Positions 31,827-41,234 of a stretch of 47,667 nt of DNA are shown one piece after another. The position numbers and the translations under genes are program-made. This stretch comes from an uncultured Lachnospiraceae bacterium (GTDB taxonomy: Bacteria; Bacillota; Clostridia; Lachnospirales; Lachnospiraceae), in contig CAMNRH010000023.1 of the NCBI GenBank assembly GCA_946552115.1, forward strand, positions 1 to 47,667, in the 5' to 3' direction. The notes under the pieces are model-generated. The model was given only the letters and a program-made list of their open reading frames with translations, was not told the DNA's origin and ran no database searches. How positions within the stretch are numbered: the stretch's first letter is position 1; the number at the start of each line of letters is the position of its first letter.

Positions 31827-33065
31827 ATGAAAAAGATTCCCCTGCGTCAAGGCTACACAACAGGAACCTGTGCTCAGGCAGCGACAAAGGCGGCGATGAA
31901 TATGCTGCTTTCCGGTGAAAAAGTTGAAAGCGTTCAAGTACAGCTCCCGGAAGGCAGAATATTGACGTCTGCTGTTTGGGACACACATATTTATTATGAA
32001 TATGCAGAAGAGCCGGAATTTCCAAGCGCTGTTTCCTGTGCGGTAAAAAAGGACAGCGGAGACGACCCGGATATTACAAACGGCGTATTTGTCTATAGTA
32101 AGGTGAGCTGGAGCGATACACCAGGTATTGCCATTGAGGGCGGCGAGGGTATCGGCCGTGTTACGAAGCCAGGGCTGGAGCAGCCGATAGGGGCAGCTGC
32201 GATTAACCGTGTTCCCAGGCGGATGATTGAAAAAGAAGTCAGAGATGCTTTAGAGGAAACGGAGGGGCAGGGAGGAATCCGGGTAGAAATTTCCATCCCG
32301 GGAGGTGAGAAGCTTGCGGCAAAGACCTTTAATCCGCGGCTTGGAATTGTGGGCGGCCTTTCTGTGCTTGGGACAAGCGGTATTGTGGAGCCGATGAGTG
32401 AACAGGCGCTTGTGGATACGATTCATGCGGAGCTTCGGGTGAAGCTTGCGGAAGGAAGAAGCATACTTGTGATTACCCCCGGCAATTATGGCCTGGATTT
32501 TCTGAAAAAATTCTACGGAATAGAGGAGAACGAGGTTGTAAAGTGCAGCAATTATATTGGACAGACCATTGATATGGCGGCGGAGGAGGGCTGCGCCGGA
32601 TTGGTTCTTACGGGGCATATCGGGAAATTAATTAAGGTATCCGGAGGGATTATGAATACCCATTCAAAATGGGCGGACTGCCGGATGGAGCTTTTTGCGG
32701 CTGCGGCGCTTCGGGCAGGCATTGACGGGAGGCGCGCGGGAAAGCTTTTAAAGTGTGTGACGATGGACGACGCTTTAGATATTTGTACGGAGGCGGAGCG
32801 CCGGGAGATTATGACGCAGATTATGAAAATGACAGAAAAGCATTTGAAATACCGTGCCGGGACAGATATGAAAATCGGCGCGGTTGTGTATTCAAATGTA
32901 TACGGCATTCTTGGAAAGACAAGCTGTGCAGAAGATTTGATAAAAGCATTCTGTAAAAGTAAAACAGGAGAGAGAGATGACAGGAAAATTATACGGAATC
33001 GGAGTCGGGCCGGGAGATCCGGAGCTTCTTACAATAAAGGCAGTGAGAATCATGCGGGCATGTGA
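31827..33065 (+). CDS. cbiD: Cobalt-precorrin-5B C1-methyltransferase
   Basis: A 412-residue corrin ring methyltransferase (anaerobic route, SAM-dependent methylation at C1). Motifs: RQGYTTGTCAQAATKAA at the start, DPDITNGVFVY, ITPGNYGLDFLKKFYG, NYIGQTIDMAAEEGCAGLVLTGHIGKLIKV and AGGIMNTHSKWAD-like sequence. The ATG at 31827 follows AAAGGATTCC; an ATG at 31806 is also in frame. The gene overlaps the next by 89 nt. Its last 30 residues (from about ERDDRKIIRNRSRAG) are basic, unlike the family, and are read from DNA that encodes the N-terminus of CbiL. First gene of the operon. Confidence 0.92.
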   Translation: MKKIPLRQGYTTGTCAQAATKAAMNMLLSGEKVESVQVQLPEGRILTSAVWDTHIYYEYAEEPEFPSAVSCAVKKDSGDDPDITNGVFVYSKVSWSDTPGIAIEGGEGIGRVTKPGLEQPIGAAAINRVPRRMIEKEVRDALEETEGQGGIRVEISIPGGEKLAAKTFNPRLGIVGGLSVLGTSGIVEPMSEQALVDTIHAELRVKLAEGRSILVITPGNYGLDFLKKFYGIEENEVVKCSNYIGQTIDMAAEEGCAGLVLTGHIGKLIKVSGGIMNTHSKWADCRMELFAAAALRAGIDGRRAGKLLKCVTMDDALDICTEAERREIMTQIMKMTEKHLKYRAGTDMKIGAVVYSNVYGILGKTSCAEDLIKAFCKSKTGERDDRKIIRNRSRAGRSGASYNKGSENHAGM

Positions 33066-33669
33066 CGTAATCGCAGTGCCGGGAAAGACCCCACGGGAGT
33101 CTGCGGCGTACAGAATTGCCCGCGGTGCGTGTCCTGAGATAGAGGAGAAAGAGCTCATCGGAATTTATATGCCGATGACAAAGGAGCATGAGGAGCTTGT
33201 AAAAAGCCATGAAAGAGGCGCTCTTGTTCTGGAAAATATTTTAAAGCAGGGGAAAGACATAGCCTTTCTTACATTGGGAGATCCGTGTATCTATTCGACC
33301 TATCTTTATCTGCAGGAAAGGATTTTAAAAACGGGCTGTCAGGCAGAGCTTGTAAGCGGAGTTCCGTCCTTTTGTGCTGCAGCGGCAAGGATACAGACGG
33401 GCCTGGGAAAGGGGGCGGAGCAGCTTCATGTAATTCCTGCTTCCTATCAGATGGAGGAAGCGTTAAAGCTTCCGGGTACAAAGATACTTATGAAAGCGGG
33501 AAAGAAGCTTGGCAAAGTGAAAGAGCAGTTAAAGGGTACGGACAGTCAGGTTGTGATGGTGGAAAACTGCGGCATGTCCGGTGAGAAAGTTTATTATGGG
33601 ATAGATGAGATACCGGAAAGCGCCGGATATTATACATTATTATTCGTAAAAGAGGGAGAGGCCTTATGA
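32977..33669 (+). CDS. cbiL: Cobalt-precorrin-2 C20-methyltransferase
   Basis: A 230-residue tetrapyrrole methylase using SAM. GIGVGPGDPELLTIKAVRIM at the N-terminus, LTLGDPCIYSTYLYL and ELVSGVPSFCAAAARI mark the CbiL/CobI subgroup. The start is clear, with GGAGAGAGAG directly before ATG. The first 89 nt overlap the 3' end of cbiD in another frame; the stop overlaps cbiF by 4 nt (ATGA). Confidence 0.92.
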   Translation: MTGKLYGIGVGPGDPELLTIKAVRIMRACDVIAVPGKTPRESAAYRIARGACPEIEEKELIGIYMPMTKEHEELVKSHERGALVLENILKQGKDIAFLTLGDPCIYSTYLYLQERILKTGCQAELVSGVPSFCAAAARIQTGLGKGAEQLHVIPASYQMEEALKLPGTKILMKAGKKLGKVKEQLKGTDSQVVMVENCGMSGEKVYYGIDEIPESAGYYTLLFVKEGEAL

Positions 33670-34430
33670 TACATTTTGTAGGAGCGGGACCGGGAGCGGA
33701 GGATTTGATTACAGTGCGGGGGAAAAGACTGATAGAGGAGGCTGATGTGATTATCTATGCCGGATCTCTGGTGAATCCGGAGCTTTTAAGGCGTGCAAAG
33801 GAGAATTGTAAAATCTATAACAGTGCATGTATGACTCTTGAGGAGGTCATTCAGGCTATGGAGCAGGCCGAGGAAAAAGAGCTTACGACGGTCCGCCTCC
33901 ATACGGGGGATCCAAGCATTTACGGGGCCGTGCGGGAGCAGATGGATATTTTGGAGAAAAGGAACATTGCATATGATTCCTGCCCGGGCGTCAGTTCCCT
34001 TTGCGGCGCTGCTTCGGTATTGAATCTGGAATATACGCTTCCGGAAGTGTCTCAGAGCGTTATTATTACCCGCGCGGAGGGAAGAACCGCCGTTCCTGAG
34101 CGGGAAAGTATCCGGGCTTTTGCCGCGCATGAAGCGACGATGGTATTATTTTTAAGCGCAGGGCTTCTTAAAGCGGTTGAAAAACAGCTGATAGAAGGGG
34201 GGTATGCGCCGGATACTCCGGCGGCAGTTGTATATAAGGCGACATGGCCGGAGGAAAAATTCTTTCTTTGTACAGTAGGGACTTTGTTTGAGACGGCACA
34301 GAAGTATCAGATTACGAAGACAGCGCTTATTATTGTGGGAGAGGTACTGTCGTGCCGTAATTATGAGCGGTCGAGGCTTTATCATCCGGAATTTACGACG
34401 GAGTATCGAAAGGGGAAAGAAAAGCAGTGA
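33666..34430 (+). CDS. cbiF: Cobalt-precorrin-4 C11-methyltransferase
   Basis: A 254-residue tetrapyrrole methylase. MIHFVGAGPGAEDLITVRGKRLIEEADVIIYAGSLVNPELL is diagnostic of CbiF/CobM, with RLHTGDPSIYGAVREQMD and YDSCPGVSSLCGAASVLNLEYTLPEVSQSVIITRAEGRT in the SAM and substrate pocket. It overlaps cbiL by 4 nt and cbiG by 4 nt (GTGA). Confidence 0.95.
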   Translation: MIHFVGAGPGAEDLITVRGKRLIEEADVIIYAGSLVNPELLRRAKENCKIYNSACMTLEEVIQAMEQAEEKELTTVRLHTGDPSIYGAVREQMDILEKRNIAYDSCPGVSSLCGAASVLNLEYTLPEVSQSVIITRAEGRTAVPERESIRAFAAHEATMVLFLSAGLLKAVEKQLIEGGYAPDTPAAVVYKATWPEEKFFLCTVGTLFETAQKYQITKTALIIVGEVLSCRNYERSRLYHPEFTTEYRKGKEKQ

Positions 34431-35479
34431 AAATAGCGGTCATCAGTTTTACCCGGACAGGCAGGGAGCTTGCAGAGAAAGTGGCGTGCATACTTAAGAA
34501 AGAGGGACATACAGTGCATGCCGCGGTAAAGGGCGCAGAGTTTCCGGATTCTGTCAGGTGTTCCTTATCGGAGTGGGCGGAGGTTCATTTCCGGCAGCAG
34601 GACGCCCTTGTGTTTGTCGGTGCGGCGGGAATCGCAGTTCGCGCCGTTGCGCCGTATATACGCTCAAAGACGAAAGATGCGGCGGTGCTTGTGCTTGATG
34701 AAAAGGGAAATTATTGTATTCCGGTTTTATCGGGGCACATCGGCGGCGGAAATGAGCTGGCGCTTATAATAGGAAAATGGCTTCCGGCGGTGCCGGTGAT
34801 TACGACGGCTACGGATATACAGGGGAAATGGGCGGTAGACGTATTTGCAGTGAAAAATAATCTTGTGATTAGGGATATGGAGAAAGCAAAACAGATTTCC
34901 GCAGGGCTTCTTTCCGGAAAAAATGTTTTGCTTTCTGTCGGCATGGACGGGATTGTGGAATCCGGAACATGTCCGGATTTGTTGAAAATCAGATACGCGG
35001 AGGAAGAGGAAAGCTCTGTAAGACCTCCGGATATTTATGTCGGATATGACAGGAAAGACTTTTTGGAAAAATCGCTGTGCCTGATTCCCCGTGTGGTTAC
35101 GGCGGGAATCGGCTGTAAAAGGGGAACGGATGAGAACGCGATTCGGTTTGCAGTGGAAAGCACGCTTAAGAAAGCGGGGATTTTCAGGGAGAGTCTTGAA
35201 AAGGCGGCGAGTATTGATTTGAAAGCGGATGAAAAGGGGCTTACAGCTTTCTGCAAAAGCAGCGGCATTCCTTTTGTTACCTGCCATGCGGACGAGCTTT
35301 TAAAGGCAGAGGGAGAATTTTCGGGTTCGGAATTTGTGAAGCAGGTGACGGGCGTGGATAATGTGTGCGAGCGCAGCGCGCTTCTTGCAAGCGGCGGAAG
35401 GCTGGTTGTGAAAAAGCAGGTGCATGACGGAATTACCGTGGCAATCGCGGTCAGGAAGTGGGGGATTCGTTTTGAATAA
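34427..35479 (+). CDS. cbiG: Cobalt-precorrin-5A hydrolase
   Basis: A 350-residue enzyme that opens the delta-lactone of cobalt-precorrin-5A and releases acetaldehyde, the step that contracts the ring. The N-terminal domain (FVGAAGIAVRAVAPYIRSKTKDAAVLVLDEKGNYCIPVLSGHIGGGNELA) and C-terminal domain (VTAGIGCKRGTDENAIRFAVE, FVTCHADELLKAEG) are both present, with a mid domain between them. GTG start overlapping the cbiF stop. The stop overlaps the likely TTG start of cbiH by 8 nt. Confidence 0.94.
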   Translation: MKIAVISFTRTGRELAEKVACILKKEGHTVHAAVKGAEFPDSVRCSLSEWAEVHFRQQDALVFVGAAGIAVRAVAPYIRSKTKDAAVLVLDEKGNYCIPVLSGHIGGGNELALIIGKWLPAVPVITTATDIQGKWAVDVFAVKNNLVIRDMEKAKQISAGLLSGKNVLLSVGMDGIVESGTCPDLLKIRYAEEEESSVRPPDIYVGYDRKDFLEKSLCLIPRVVTAGIGCKRGTDENAIRFAVESTLKKAGIFRESLEKAASIDLKADEKGLTAFCKSSGIPFVTCHADELLKAEGEFSGSEFVKQVTGVDNVCERSALLASGGRLVVKKQVHDGITVAIAVRKWGIRFE

Positions 35480-36200
35480 AATCTATATTGTAGGAATGGG
35501 GCCGGGTGCTTATGAGGAGATGACCATAAGGGCGGTAAAAACTTTGGAGGAATGTGAGGTAATTATCGGATATACGGTGTATACGGAGCTTTTGGAGCAG
35601 TATTTTCCAGGAAAGGAGTTTAAGACGACCCCTATGAGGCAGGAGGCAGAAAGATGCCGGATGGCATTTGAGGAGGCGCAGAAAGGCAGGAAAACCGCGG
35701 TTGTATGCAGCGGGGATGCGGGTATTTACGGGATGGCAGGGCTCATGTACGAGCTTAGCGGAGAATATTCGCAGGTGGAACTTGAGGTTGTCCCGGGGAT
35801 TACGGCAGGAATTTCGGGGGCAGCTCTGCTGGGAGCGCCTCTCGGGCATGACTGCTGTTTTTTAAGCCTCAGTGATCTTCTGACGCCGTGGGACGTGATA
35901 GAAAAACGGCTTTTAGCAGCGGCACAGGCAGATTTGGCAATTGCCGTTTATAATCCATCCAGCAGGAAAAGGAGCGATTATTTAAAAAAGGCGTGCAGTC
36001 TGCTTCTTAGGTATAAGAGCGCGGATACTGTGTGCGCAGTGGTGAAAAATATAGCAAGAGACGGTGAGGAATTCGTGGTTGTTACACTTGGACAGCTTCG
36101 GGAAATGCGGACAGATATGTTTTCGACGGTGTTTATCGGAAGCCGGGAGACGAAGCTTTTGGGCGGGAAAATGATTACGCCCCGGGGTTATCGGATATAA
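35472..36200 (+). CDS. cbiH: Cobalt-precorrin-3B C17-methyltransferase
   Basis: A 242-residue tetrapyrrole methylase responsible for ring contraction in the anaerobic pathway. KIYIVGMGPGAYEEMTIRAVKTLEECEVIIGYTVYTEL, VCSGDAGIYGMAGLMYEL, EVVPGITAGISGAALLGAPLGHDCCFLSLSDLLTPW and AVYNPSSRKRSDYL are CbiH/CobJ hallmarks. No ATG suits the start; TTG at 35472 follows AAGTGGGGG and leaves a normal N-terminus. It begins inside the end of cbiG. Confidence 0.92.
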   Translation: MNKIYIVGMGPGAYEEMTIRAVKTLEECEVIIGYTVYTELLEQYFPGKEFKTTPMRQEAERCRMAFEEAQKGRKTAVVCSGDAGIYGMAGLMYELSGEYSQVELEVVPGITAGISGAALLGAPLGHDCCFLSLSDLLTPWDVIEKRLLAAAQADLAIAVYNPSSRKRSDYLKKACSLLLRYKSADTVCAVVKNIARDGEEFVVVTLGQLREMRTDMFSTVFIGSRETKLLGGKMITPRGYRI

Positions 36201-36241
36201 AAAGAATGATATATCAGGCAGTAGATGGGGAGAGGCTGGAA

Positions 36242-38236
36242 ATGAAAGATAAAAGAGTAATGATATTTGCGGGAACAACGGAGGGGCGCAGGCTTACGCA
36301 GTATATGGCGGATAACGGTATCTGCGTTCATGTCTGTACGGCGACGCAGTACGGGGAAAGTCTGCTCCCGGAAAGGGAGAATATTACGGCTTCGCATGAG
36401 CGCATGAATTGCGAAGAGATGTGCGTCCTTATCAGGAGCTTTTCTCCGGCTCTTGTAATTGATGCGACGCATCCCTATGCGGCGGAGGCGACGGAGAATA
36501 TTCGGAAAGCCTGCGGCAGATGTTCAGCAGAATATCTGAGGCTTGTACGGGACAGGGAGGACGGCGCAGGAGACGTCGTCTGTGTGGAAAGTACAGAAGC
36601 AGCGGTTCGGTTTCTGGAAAAGACGAAAGGGAATATTCTTGTGACGACCGGAAGCAGGGAACTGGAAAAATATACGGCTCTGACTGATTACAGAGAGCGT
36701 ATTTATGCAAGGGTTCTTCCTTTTGTGGACTCTGTTGCCAAATGCGGGAAGCTGGGTATCGAAGGGAGACATCTGATTTGCATGCAGGGCCCTTTTTCAG
36801 CGGAGATGAACGGGGCGGTAATCCGGGAGTATGAGATAGCCAATATGGTTACCAAGGAGTCCGGGCAGGCCGGAGGGTATCCGCAGAAATACGAAGCGGC
36901 AAAGGCGGCGGGTATTAATCTGGTAGTCATTGGGCGTCCGGAAGAAAAGGGATATACTTACCAGGAGATCTTGAAATTTCTGGAAAAAAAATATTTGATT
37001 GCCGGTTATGGAAAGCAGAGGGTGACGGTGGCGGGAATCGGGCCGGGAGCCCCGGGGCTGTTTACAGAGCAGGTGCGGGAGGCGTGCCGGAAAGCAGATT
37101 TGATTATCGGCGCCGGGCGCATGGTGGAAGCAGCGGCGCGAAAGGGACAGGCGAGATATGTTTCCTATCGGCCGGAGGAAATTTTAAGTTATATCAAGAG
37201 GCATCCGGAGTACGGGCGCGTAGCCGTCATATTTTCCGGCGATACCGGATTCTACAGCGGAGCGGGAAAGCTTTGGAGAATGCTTGAAAGGGAGACGGAT
37301 ATAGAGTCAGAGCTTCTTCCCGGGATTTCTTCGGTTTCTTATTTTTGCGCAAAGCTCGGAGTGAGCTGGGAGGATGCGGCTCTCATGAGCTTACACGGCA
37401 GAAAAGGCAATCCTTTGTCTGTGATTCGGGAAAATGAAAAGACGATTGTGATTACCGGTTCCGACAGAGACGTGAGGGAAATCTGCCTGTCTATGACGGA
37501 GGCGGGCTTCGGCGATCTGCCCGTATGTATTGGCAGTCAGCTTTCCTATGATGGGGAGCAGATTTTCCGGGGAAAGGCGAAGGATTATATTGATTATAGC
37601 GGCGGAAAGCTGGCAGTGCTCTATGTTGAAAATTTTTGGGGGAAGAGCCGGGCTGCGGCGCATGGGCTGCCGGACAGCGCCTTTGTGCGCGGAGATGTCC
37701 CGATGACGAAAGAGGAGGTCAGATGTGTCTGTATCTCAAAGCTTCGGATACGAAAGGATTCCGTCGTGTATGATGTGGGAGCGGGAACCGGATCCGTGAC
37801 GGTGGAAGCGGCGCTTTGCGCGTCGGAAGGCCATGTATATGCAGTAGAAAGAAAACAGGAAGCGATACATCTGATTCGGAAGAACGGCCTCAGGATGAAA
37901 ACGGATAATATTACGGTAGTCGATGGAGAGGCCCCGGAGGCGTTCCGGGAGCTTCCCGCACCGGATTGTGTGTTTATCGGCGGAAGCGGAGGCTCATTAA
38001 AGGAGATAGTAGAAGCAGTTGTACGAAAAAATTCAAAGGTACGCGTTGTAATCAATGCAGTCACGCTTGAAACTTTATCAGAGGCGGCGGAGTGCTGTAA
38101 GAGCATCCGAAAATCAGAGGAGGAGATCATTCAGCTTTCGGTGGCAGAAGCGAGGAAGATTGGAAAGTATCACCTGATGCAAGGGCAGAATCCGGTATAT
38201 GTTATTAGCTTTACGTGCGGCGGGGAGGTGGAATGA
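36242..38236 (+). CDS. Fused cobalt-precorrin-6A reductase / precorrin-6B C5,15-methyltransferase (CbiJ-CbiE-CbiT)
   Basis: A 664-residue three-domain protein. Residues 1-250 are CbiJ (RVMIFAGTTEGRRL, DATHPYAAEATENI, TTGSRELEKY, GPFSAEMN), which reduces the ring with NADH. Residues about 258-465 are CbiE (VTVAGIGPGAPGLFTEQVREACRKADLIIGAGRM, FSGDTGFYSGAGKL, LPGISSVSYFCAKLG), the C5 methylase. Residues about 475-664 are CbiT (DSAFVRGDVPMTKEEVR, SAM loop DVGAGTGS), which methylates C15 and decarboxylates. ATG 36242 with GGGGAGAGG upstream is preferred to 36206. CbiE-CbiT fusion is common (CobL-like); adding CbiJ at the front is less so. Confidence 0.93.
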   Translation: MKDKRVMIFAGTTEGRRLTQYMADNGICVHVCTATQYGESLLPERENITASHERMNCEEMCVLIRSFSPALVIDATHPYAAEATENIRKACGRCSAEYLRLVRDREDGAGDVVCVESTEAAVRFLEKTKGNILVTTGSRELEKYTALTDYRERIYARVLPFVDSVAKCGKLGIEGRHLICMQGPFSAEMNGAVIREYEIANMVTKESGQAGGYPQKYEAAKAAGINLVVIGRPEEKGYTYQEILKFLEKKYLIAGYGKQRVTVAGIGPGAPGLFTEQVREACRKADLIIGAGRMVEAAARKGQARYVSYRPEEILSYIKRHPEYGRVAVIFSGDTGFYSGAGKLWRMLERETDIESELLPGISSVSYFCAKLGVSWEDAALMSLHGRKGNPLSVIRENEKTIVITGSDRDVREICLSMTEAGFGDLPVCIGSQLSYDGEQIFRGKAKDYIDYSGGKLAVLYVENFWGKSRAAAHGLPDSAFVRGDVPMTKEEVRCVCISKLRIRKDSVVYDVGAGTGSVTVEAALCASEGHVYAVERKQEAIHLIRKNGLRMKTDNITVVDGEAPEAFRELPAPDCVFIGGSGGSLKEIVEAVVRKNSKVRVVINAVTLETLSEAAECCKSIRKSEEEIIQLSVAEARKIGKYHLMQGQNPVYVISFTCGGEVE

Positions 38237-38237
38237 G

Positions 38238-39602
38238 ATGGAGCTTCCAAGAATTTTGTTTTCCGCTTTCGCAAGCGGAAAAGGGAAAACAATGATTACC
38301 TGCGGAATTTTAAAGTGCCTGAAATCCAGAGGAATTAAGCTTACGGCTTTTAAGTGCGGACCTGATTACATCGATTCGATGTTTCACAGGGAGGTGCTGG
38401 GAATAGACAGCTATAATCTGGATACCTTTTTGTGTGGCAAAGGAAGCATTCCGGATAGACTGGCACAGTGTGCGGGACAGTCGGAGCTTGCCGTGATAGA
38501 AGGAGTGATGGGATATTTTGACGGGATTGGAGGAATCTCCGCAGACGCCAGTACCTATGATGTGGCAGATGCTTCGGAGACGCCGGTTGTTTTGATTGTT
38601 GACTGTAAGGGGGCGAGTCTGTCGGTCGTACCCTGTATACAGGGCTTCCTTGGATACAGGACAGAGGAGGTAAAAGATACTTATATCAGGGGGATAATCC
38701 TGAACCGGGTATCCCGGATGCATTATAAAAGGGTGAAAGAGCTAATCGAGAGGGAATGTGCGGTAAAGGTATACGGCTATGTTCCGGAGATGACGGATAT
38801 TGTGCTTGAAAGCCGGCATCTGGGTTTAAAGAGGCCGGATGAAACGGAGGATTTTCAGGAGAAGCTTAAGATATTGGGAAAAAGGCTGGAGGAGACGATA
38901 GATATAGACGGCCTGCTTCGTTTGGCAGGGTCGGCGCCGGATATAACCCGCCGAATGCCGGAGCTGCCTGTAAAAAAATATAAGCTTCGAATCGGAGCCG
39001 CACGTGATAAGGCGTTTTGTTTTATTTATAAGGACAATCTGGAATTACTGGAGCGGATGGGCGCGGAGCTTGTGTTCTTTTCCCCTCTTTCCGATACCGG
39101 GCTTCCGGAAAAGCTGGACGGTCTGGTTTTATACGGGGGTTATCCGGAGCTGTATGCGCGGGATCTTAGCAGGAACAGGCAGATGCGGACAGCGATTCGG
39201 ACAGCGATTCAGAGAGGGCTTCCCTGTATCGCGGAGTGCGGAGGATTTATGTATCTGCAGGAGCAGATGGAGGGTGCAGACGGAGAATATTATGAGATGG
39301 CCGGCGCGTTAAAAGGAAAAAGCTTCCGTACGGATTCGCTTAAGAGATTCGGTTATATCATGCTGGAGAAAGGCAGGGTATTCGGAAAGGAGACCGGAAA
39401 AATTCCTGCACATGAATTTCATTATTATGACTCGGAGGAATGCGGAAATGCATTTCAGGCGAAAAAGCCATTGTCAGAACGGCACTGGGAGTGTATGATT
39501 AGCACAGATACGATACTGGCAGGCTATCCGCATATTTGCTATGCGGGGAATGTAAAGGTCGCGGAGGCGTTTCTTGAGGCCTGTGAGAAAGGAAGAGGAT
39601 AA
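38238..39602 (+). CDS. cbiA: Cobyrinate a,c-diamide synthase
   Basis: A 454-residue ATP- and glutamine-dependent amidase. The N-terminal P-loop domain has PRILFSAFASGKGKTMITCGIL and KCGPDYIDSMFHREVLG. The C-terminal class I glutaminase-like domain has LVLYGGYPELYA, the nucleophile CIAECGGFMYL and the HEFHYYDSE histidine region. It starts 1 nt after the cbiJET stop behind GGGGAGGTGG, and cobT starts directly after its stop codon. Confidence 0.94.
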   Translation: MELPRILFSAFASGKGKTMITCGILKCLKSRGIKLTAFKCGPDYIDSMFHREVLGIDSYNLDTFLCGKGSIPDRLAQCAGQSELAVIEGVMGYFDGIGGISADASTYDVADASETPVVLIVDCKGASLSVVPCIQGFLGYRTEEVKDTYIRGIILNRVSRMHYKRVKELIERECAVKVYGYVPEMTDIVLESRHLGLKRPDETEDFQEKLKILGKRLEETIDIDGLLRLAGSAPDITRRMPELPVKKYKLRIGAARDKAFCFIYKDNLELLERMGAELVFFSPLSDTGLPEKLDGLVLYGGYPELYARDLSRNRQMRTAIRTAIQRGLPCIAECGGFMYLQEQMEGADGEYYEMAGALKGKSFRTDSLKRFGYIMLEKGRVFGKETGKIPAHEFHYYDSEECGNAFQAKKPLSERHWECMISTDTILAGYPHICYAGNVKVAEAFLEACEKGRG

Positions 39603-40658
39603 ATGACTTTAGATGAGATACTCGATAATATAGGACCCCTTGATATTTCTGCAATGGAGCAGTCGCGGAAGAGATGGAATTCGATTGCAAAGCCGCTTCA
39701 CAGTCTTGGAAAGCTTGAGGAGCACATAATCAGGATTGCCGGAATTACAGGAGATGCGGAAGTCTTGATTGATAAAAAAGCTTTGCTTGTCATGTGTGCG
39801 GATAACGGCGTTGTGGAGGAAGGGGTTACGCAGACGGGACAGGAGGTCACCGCAATCGTAGCGGAAAATTTTCTTTCATATAATACAAGCTCGGCGATTA
39901 TGTGTAAGAAAGCTGGAGTGGATTTGTTCCCGGTGGATATCGGAATGGCGAAAAAAACCCGTGTGCCTGATTATAAAATTGCGTACGGTACAAAAAATAT
40001 TGCAAGGGGGCCTGCGATGACAAGGCAGGAGGCAGAGCGGGCGATTCTGACGGGAATTAAGCTGGTACAGGAAAAAAAAGAAGCCGGTTATCAAATTCTT
40101 GCAACAGGAGAAATGGGTATCGGGAATACTACGACGAGCAGCGCGGTATCCTCGGTGCTTTTGGGAGAGATGCCGGAGAGAATGACCGGGCGGGGCGCCG
40201 GCCTTACAAGAGAGGGAATGGAGCGGAAGCTTGGCGTTATAAAGAGGGCGATAGAGCGGAACAGGCCGTTTGCGGCTGACACTTTGGATGTTCTTTCAAA
40301 GGTGGGAGGCTTTGATATTGCCGGACTTGCGGGAGTTTTTCTCGGAGGGGCTTATTGCAGGCTTCCGGTAGTGATTGACGGATTTATCTCGGCGGCGGCG
40401 GCGCTTTCGGCCTACAAGCTGTGTCCTGTGGCAAAGGAATATATGATTGCGGCGCATGTATCAAAAGAGCCGGGAATGCAGAGAATTCTGGACGAGCTTG
40501 GAATGGAGGCGCCGCTCTCCTGTGATATGTGTCTGGGAGAGGGAAGCGGCGCGGTAGCTTATTTGCCTGTGCTTGATATGGCAGCGGAGGTATATCGGAA
40601 AATGAGCACCTTTTCCGATAATAAAATAGAGGATTATGAGGAGTATGACGACAGGTAA
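39603..40658 (+). CDS. cobT: Nicotinate-nucleotide:dimethylbenzimidazole phosphoribosyltransferase
   Basis: A 351-residue enzyme making alpha-ribazole phosphate for the lower ligand. KPLHSLGKLEEHIIRIAGI, VMCADNGVVEEGVTQTGQEVTAIVAENF, TGEMGIGNTTTSSAV, GRGAGLTREGMERK and the catalytic Glu region LGEGSGAVAYLPVLDMAAEVYRKM-like sequence all fit CobT. The ATG is fused to the cbiA stop (TAAATG), and its stop overlaps cobU (TAATG). No gene for dimethylbenzimidazole synthesis is in the window, so the native base may be imported or different. Confidence 0.95.
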   Translation: MTLDEILDNIGPLDISAMEQSRKRWNSIAKPLHSLGKLEEHIIRIAGITGDAEVLIDKKALLVMCADNGVVEEGVTQTGQEVTAIVAENFLSYNTSSAIMCKKAGVDLFPVDIGMAKKTRVPDYKIAYGTKNIARGPAMTRQEAERAILTGIKLVQEKKEAGYQILATGEMGIGNTTTSSAVSSVLLGEMPERMTGRGAGLTREGMERKLGVIKRAIERNRPFAADTLDVLSKVGGFDIAGLAGVFLGGAYCRLPVVIDGFISAAAALSAYKLCPVAKEYMIAAHVSKEPGMQRILDELGMEAPLSCDMCLGEGSGAVAYLPVLDMAAEVYRKMSTFSDNKIEDYEEYDDR

Positions 40659-41215
40659 TGATGCATCTTATAACAGGAGGAAGCGGAAGCGGAAAATCAG
40701 CATATGCGGAGCATGAGATGGTTCGTTATTCGGAAGTGCGGTACGAAGAAAGTGTGGGGGACGGAAGATTTCCGTTTCTGTATGTGGCGACCATGATGCC
40801 TTGCGGCAGAGAAGCGAAAGAGCGGATCAGGAGGCATCAGGAGCAGCGTATGGATGCGGGCTTTCTGACGCTGGAGCGCTATACGGATCTGGCCGGGCTT
40901 AAAGTACCGGACAATGCCGGAATTTTGCTGGAATGCGTGTCGAATCTTACCGCGAATGAGCTTTATGAAAGAAATCAGAATTTTGACGGGGCCTATGAGG
41001 CCGTTATTTCGGGTGTCCGGATGCTTCTAAAAAAAACAGAGCACCTTATTGTTGTGACGAATGAGGTGCATTCCGATATTAACGGCTACAGCCGGGAGAC
41101 GGAGGAATACAGGAGGCTGCTTGGGAAAATCAATTGCCGTCTGGCACGTCTGGCAAATCGGGTAACGGAGGTAGTGTACGGGGCGCCGGTATGTATCTTT
41201 TCGGATGTACGATAG
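40658..41215 (+). CDS. cobU: CobU-family adenosylcobinamide kinase/guanylyltransferase, copy 1
   Basis: A 185-residue protein. It carries the P-loop GGSGSGKSAYAE (residues 7-18), an insert around YVATMMPCGREAKERIRRHQEQR containing the guanylylated-His motif RRHQ, and ILLECVSNLTANELYE. In the C-terminal part, the usual NEVGxGIVP is altered to NEVHSDINGYS, although the following E-YRRLLGKINCRLA matches. The enzyme phosphorylates adenosylcobinamide and transfers GMP. The ATG overlaps the cobT stop. A second CobU-like gene lies two genes downstream. Confidence 0.9.
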   Translation: MMHLITGGSGSGKSAYAEHEMVRYSEVRYEESVGDGRFPFLYVATMMPCGREAKERIRRHQEQRMDAGFLTLERYTDLAGLKVPDNAGILLECVSNLTANELYERNQNFDGAYEAVISGVRMLLKKTEHLIVVTNEVHSDINGYSRETEEYRRLLGKINCRLARLANRVTEVVYGAPVCIFSDVR

Positions 41216-41234
41216 TATAGGAACGGAGAATAGA

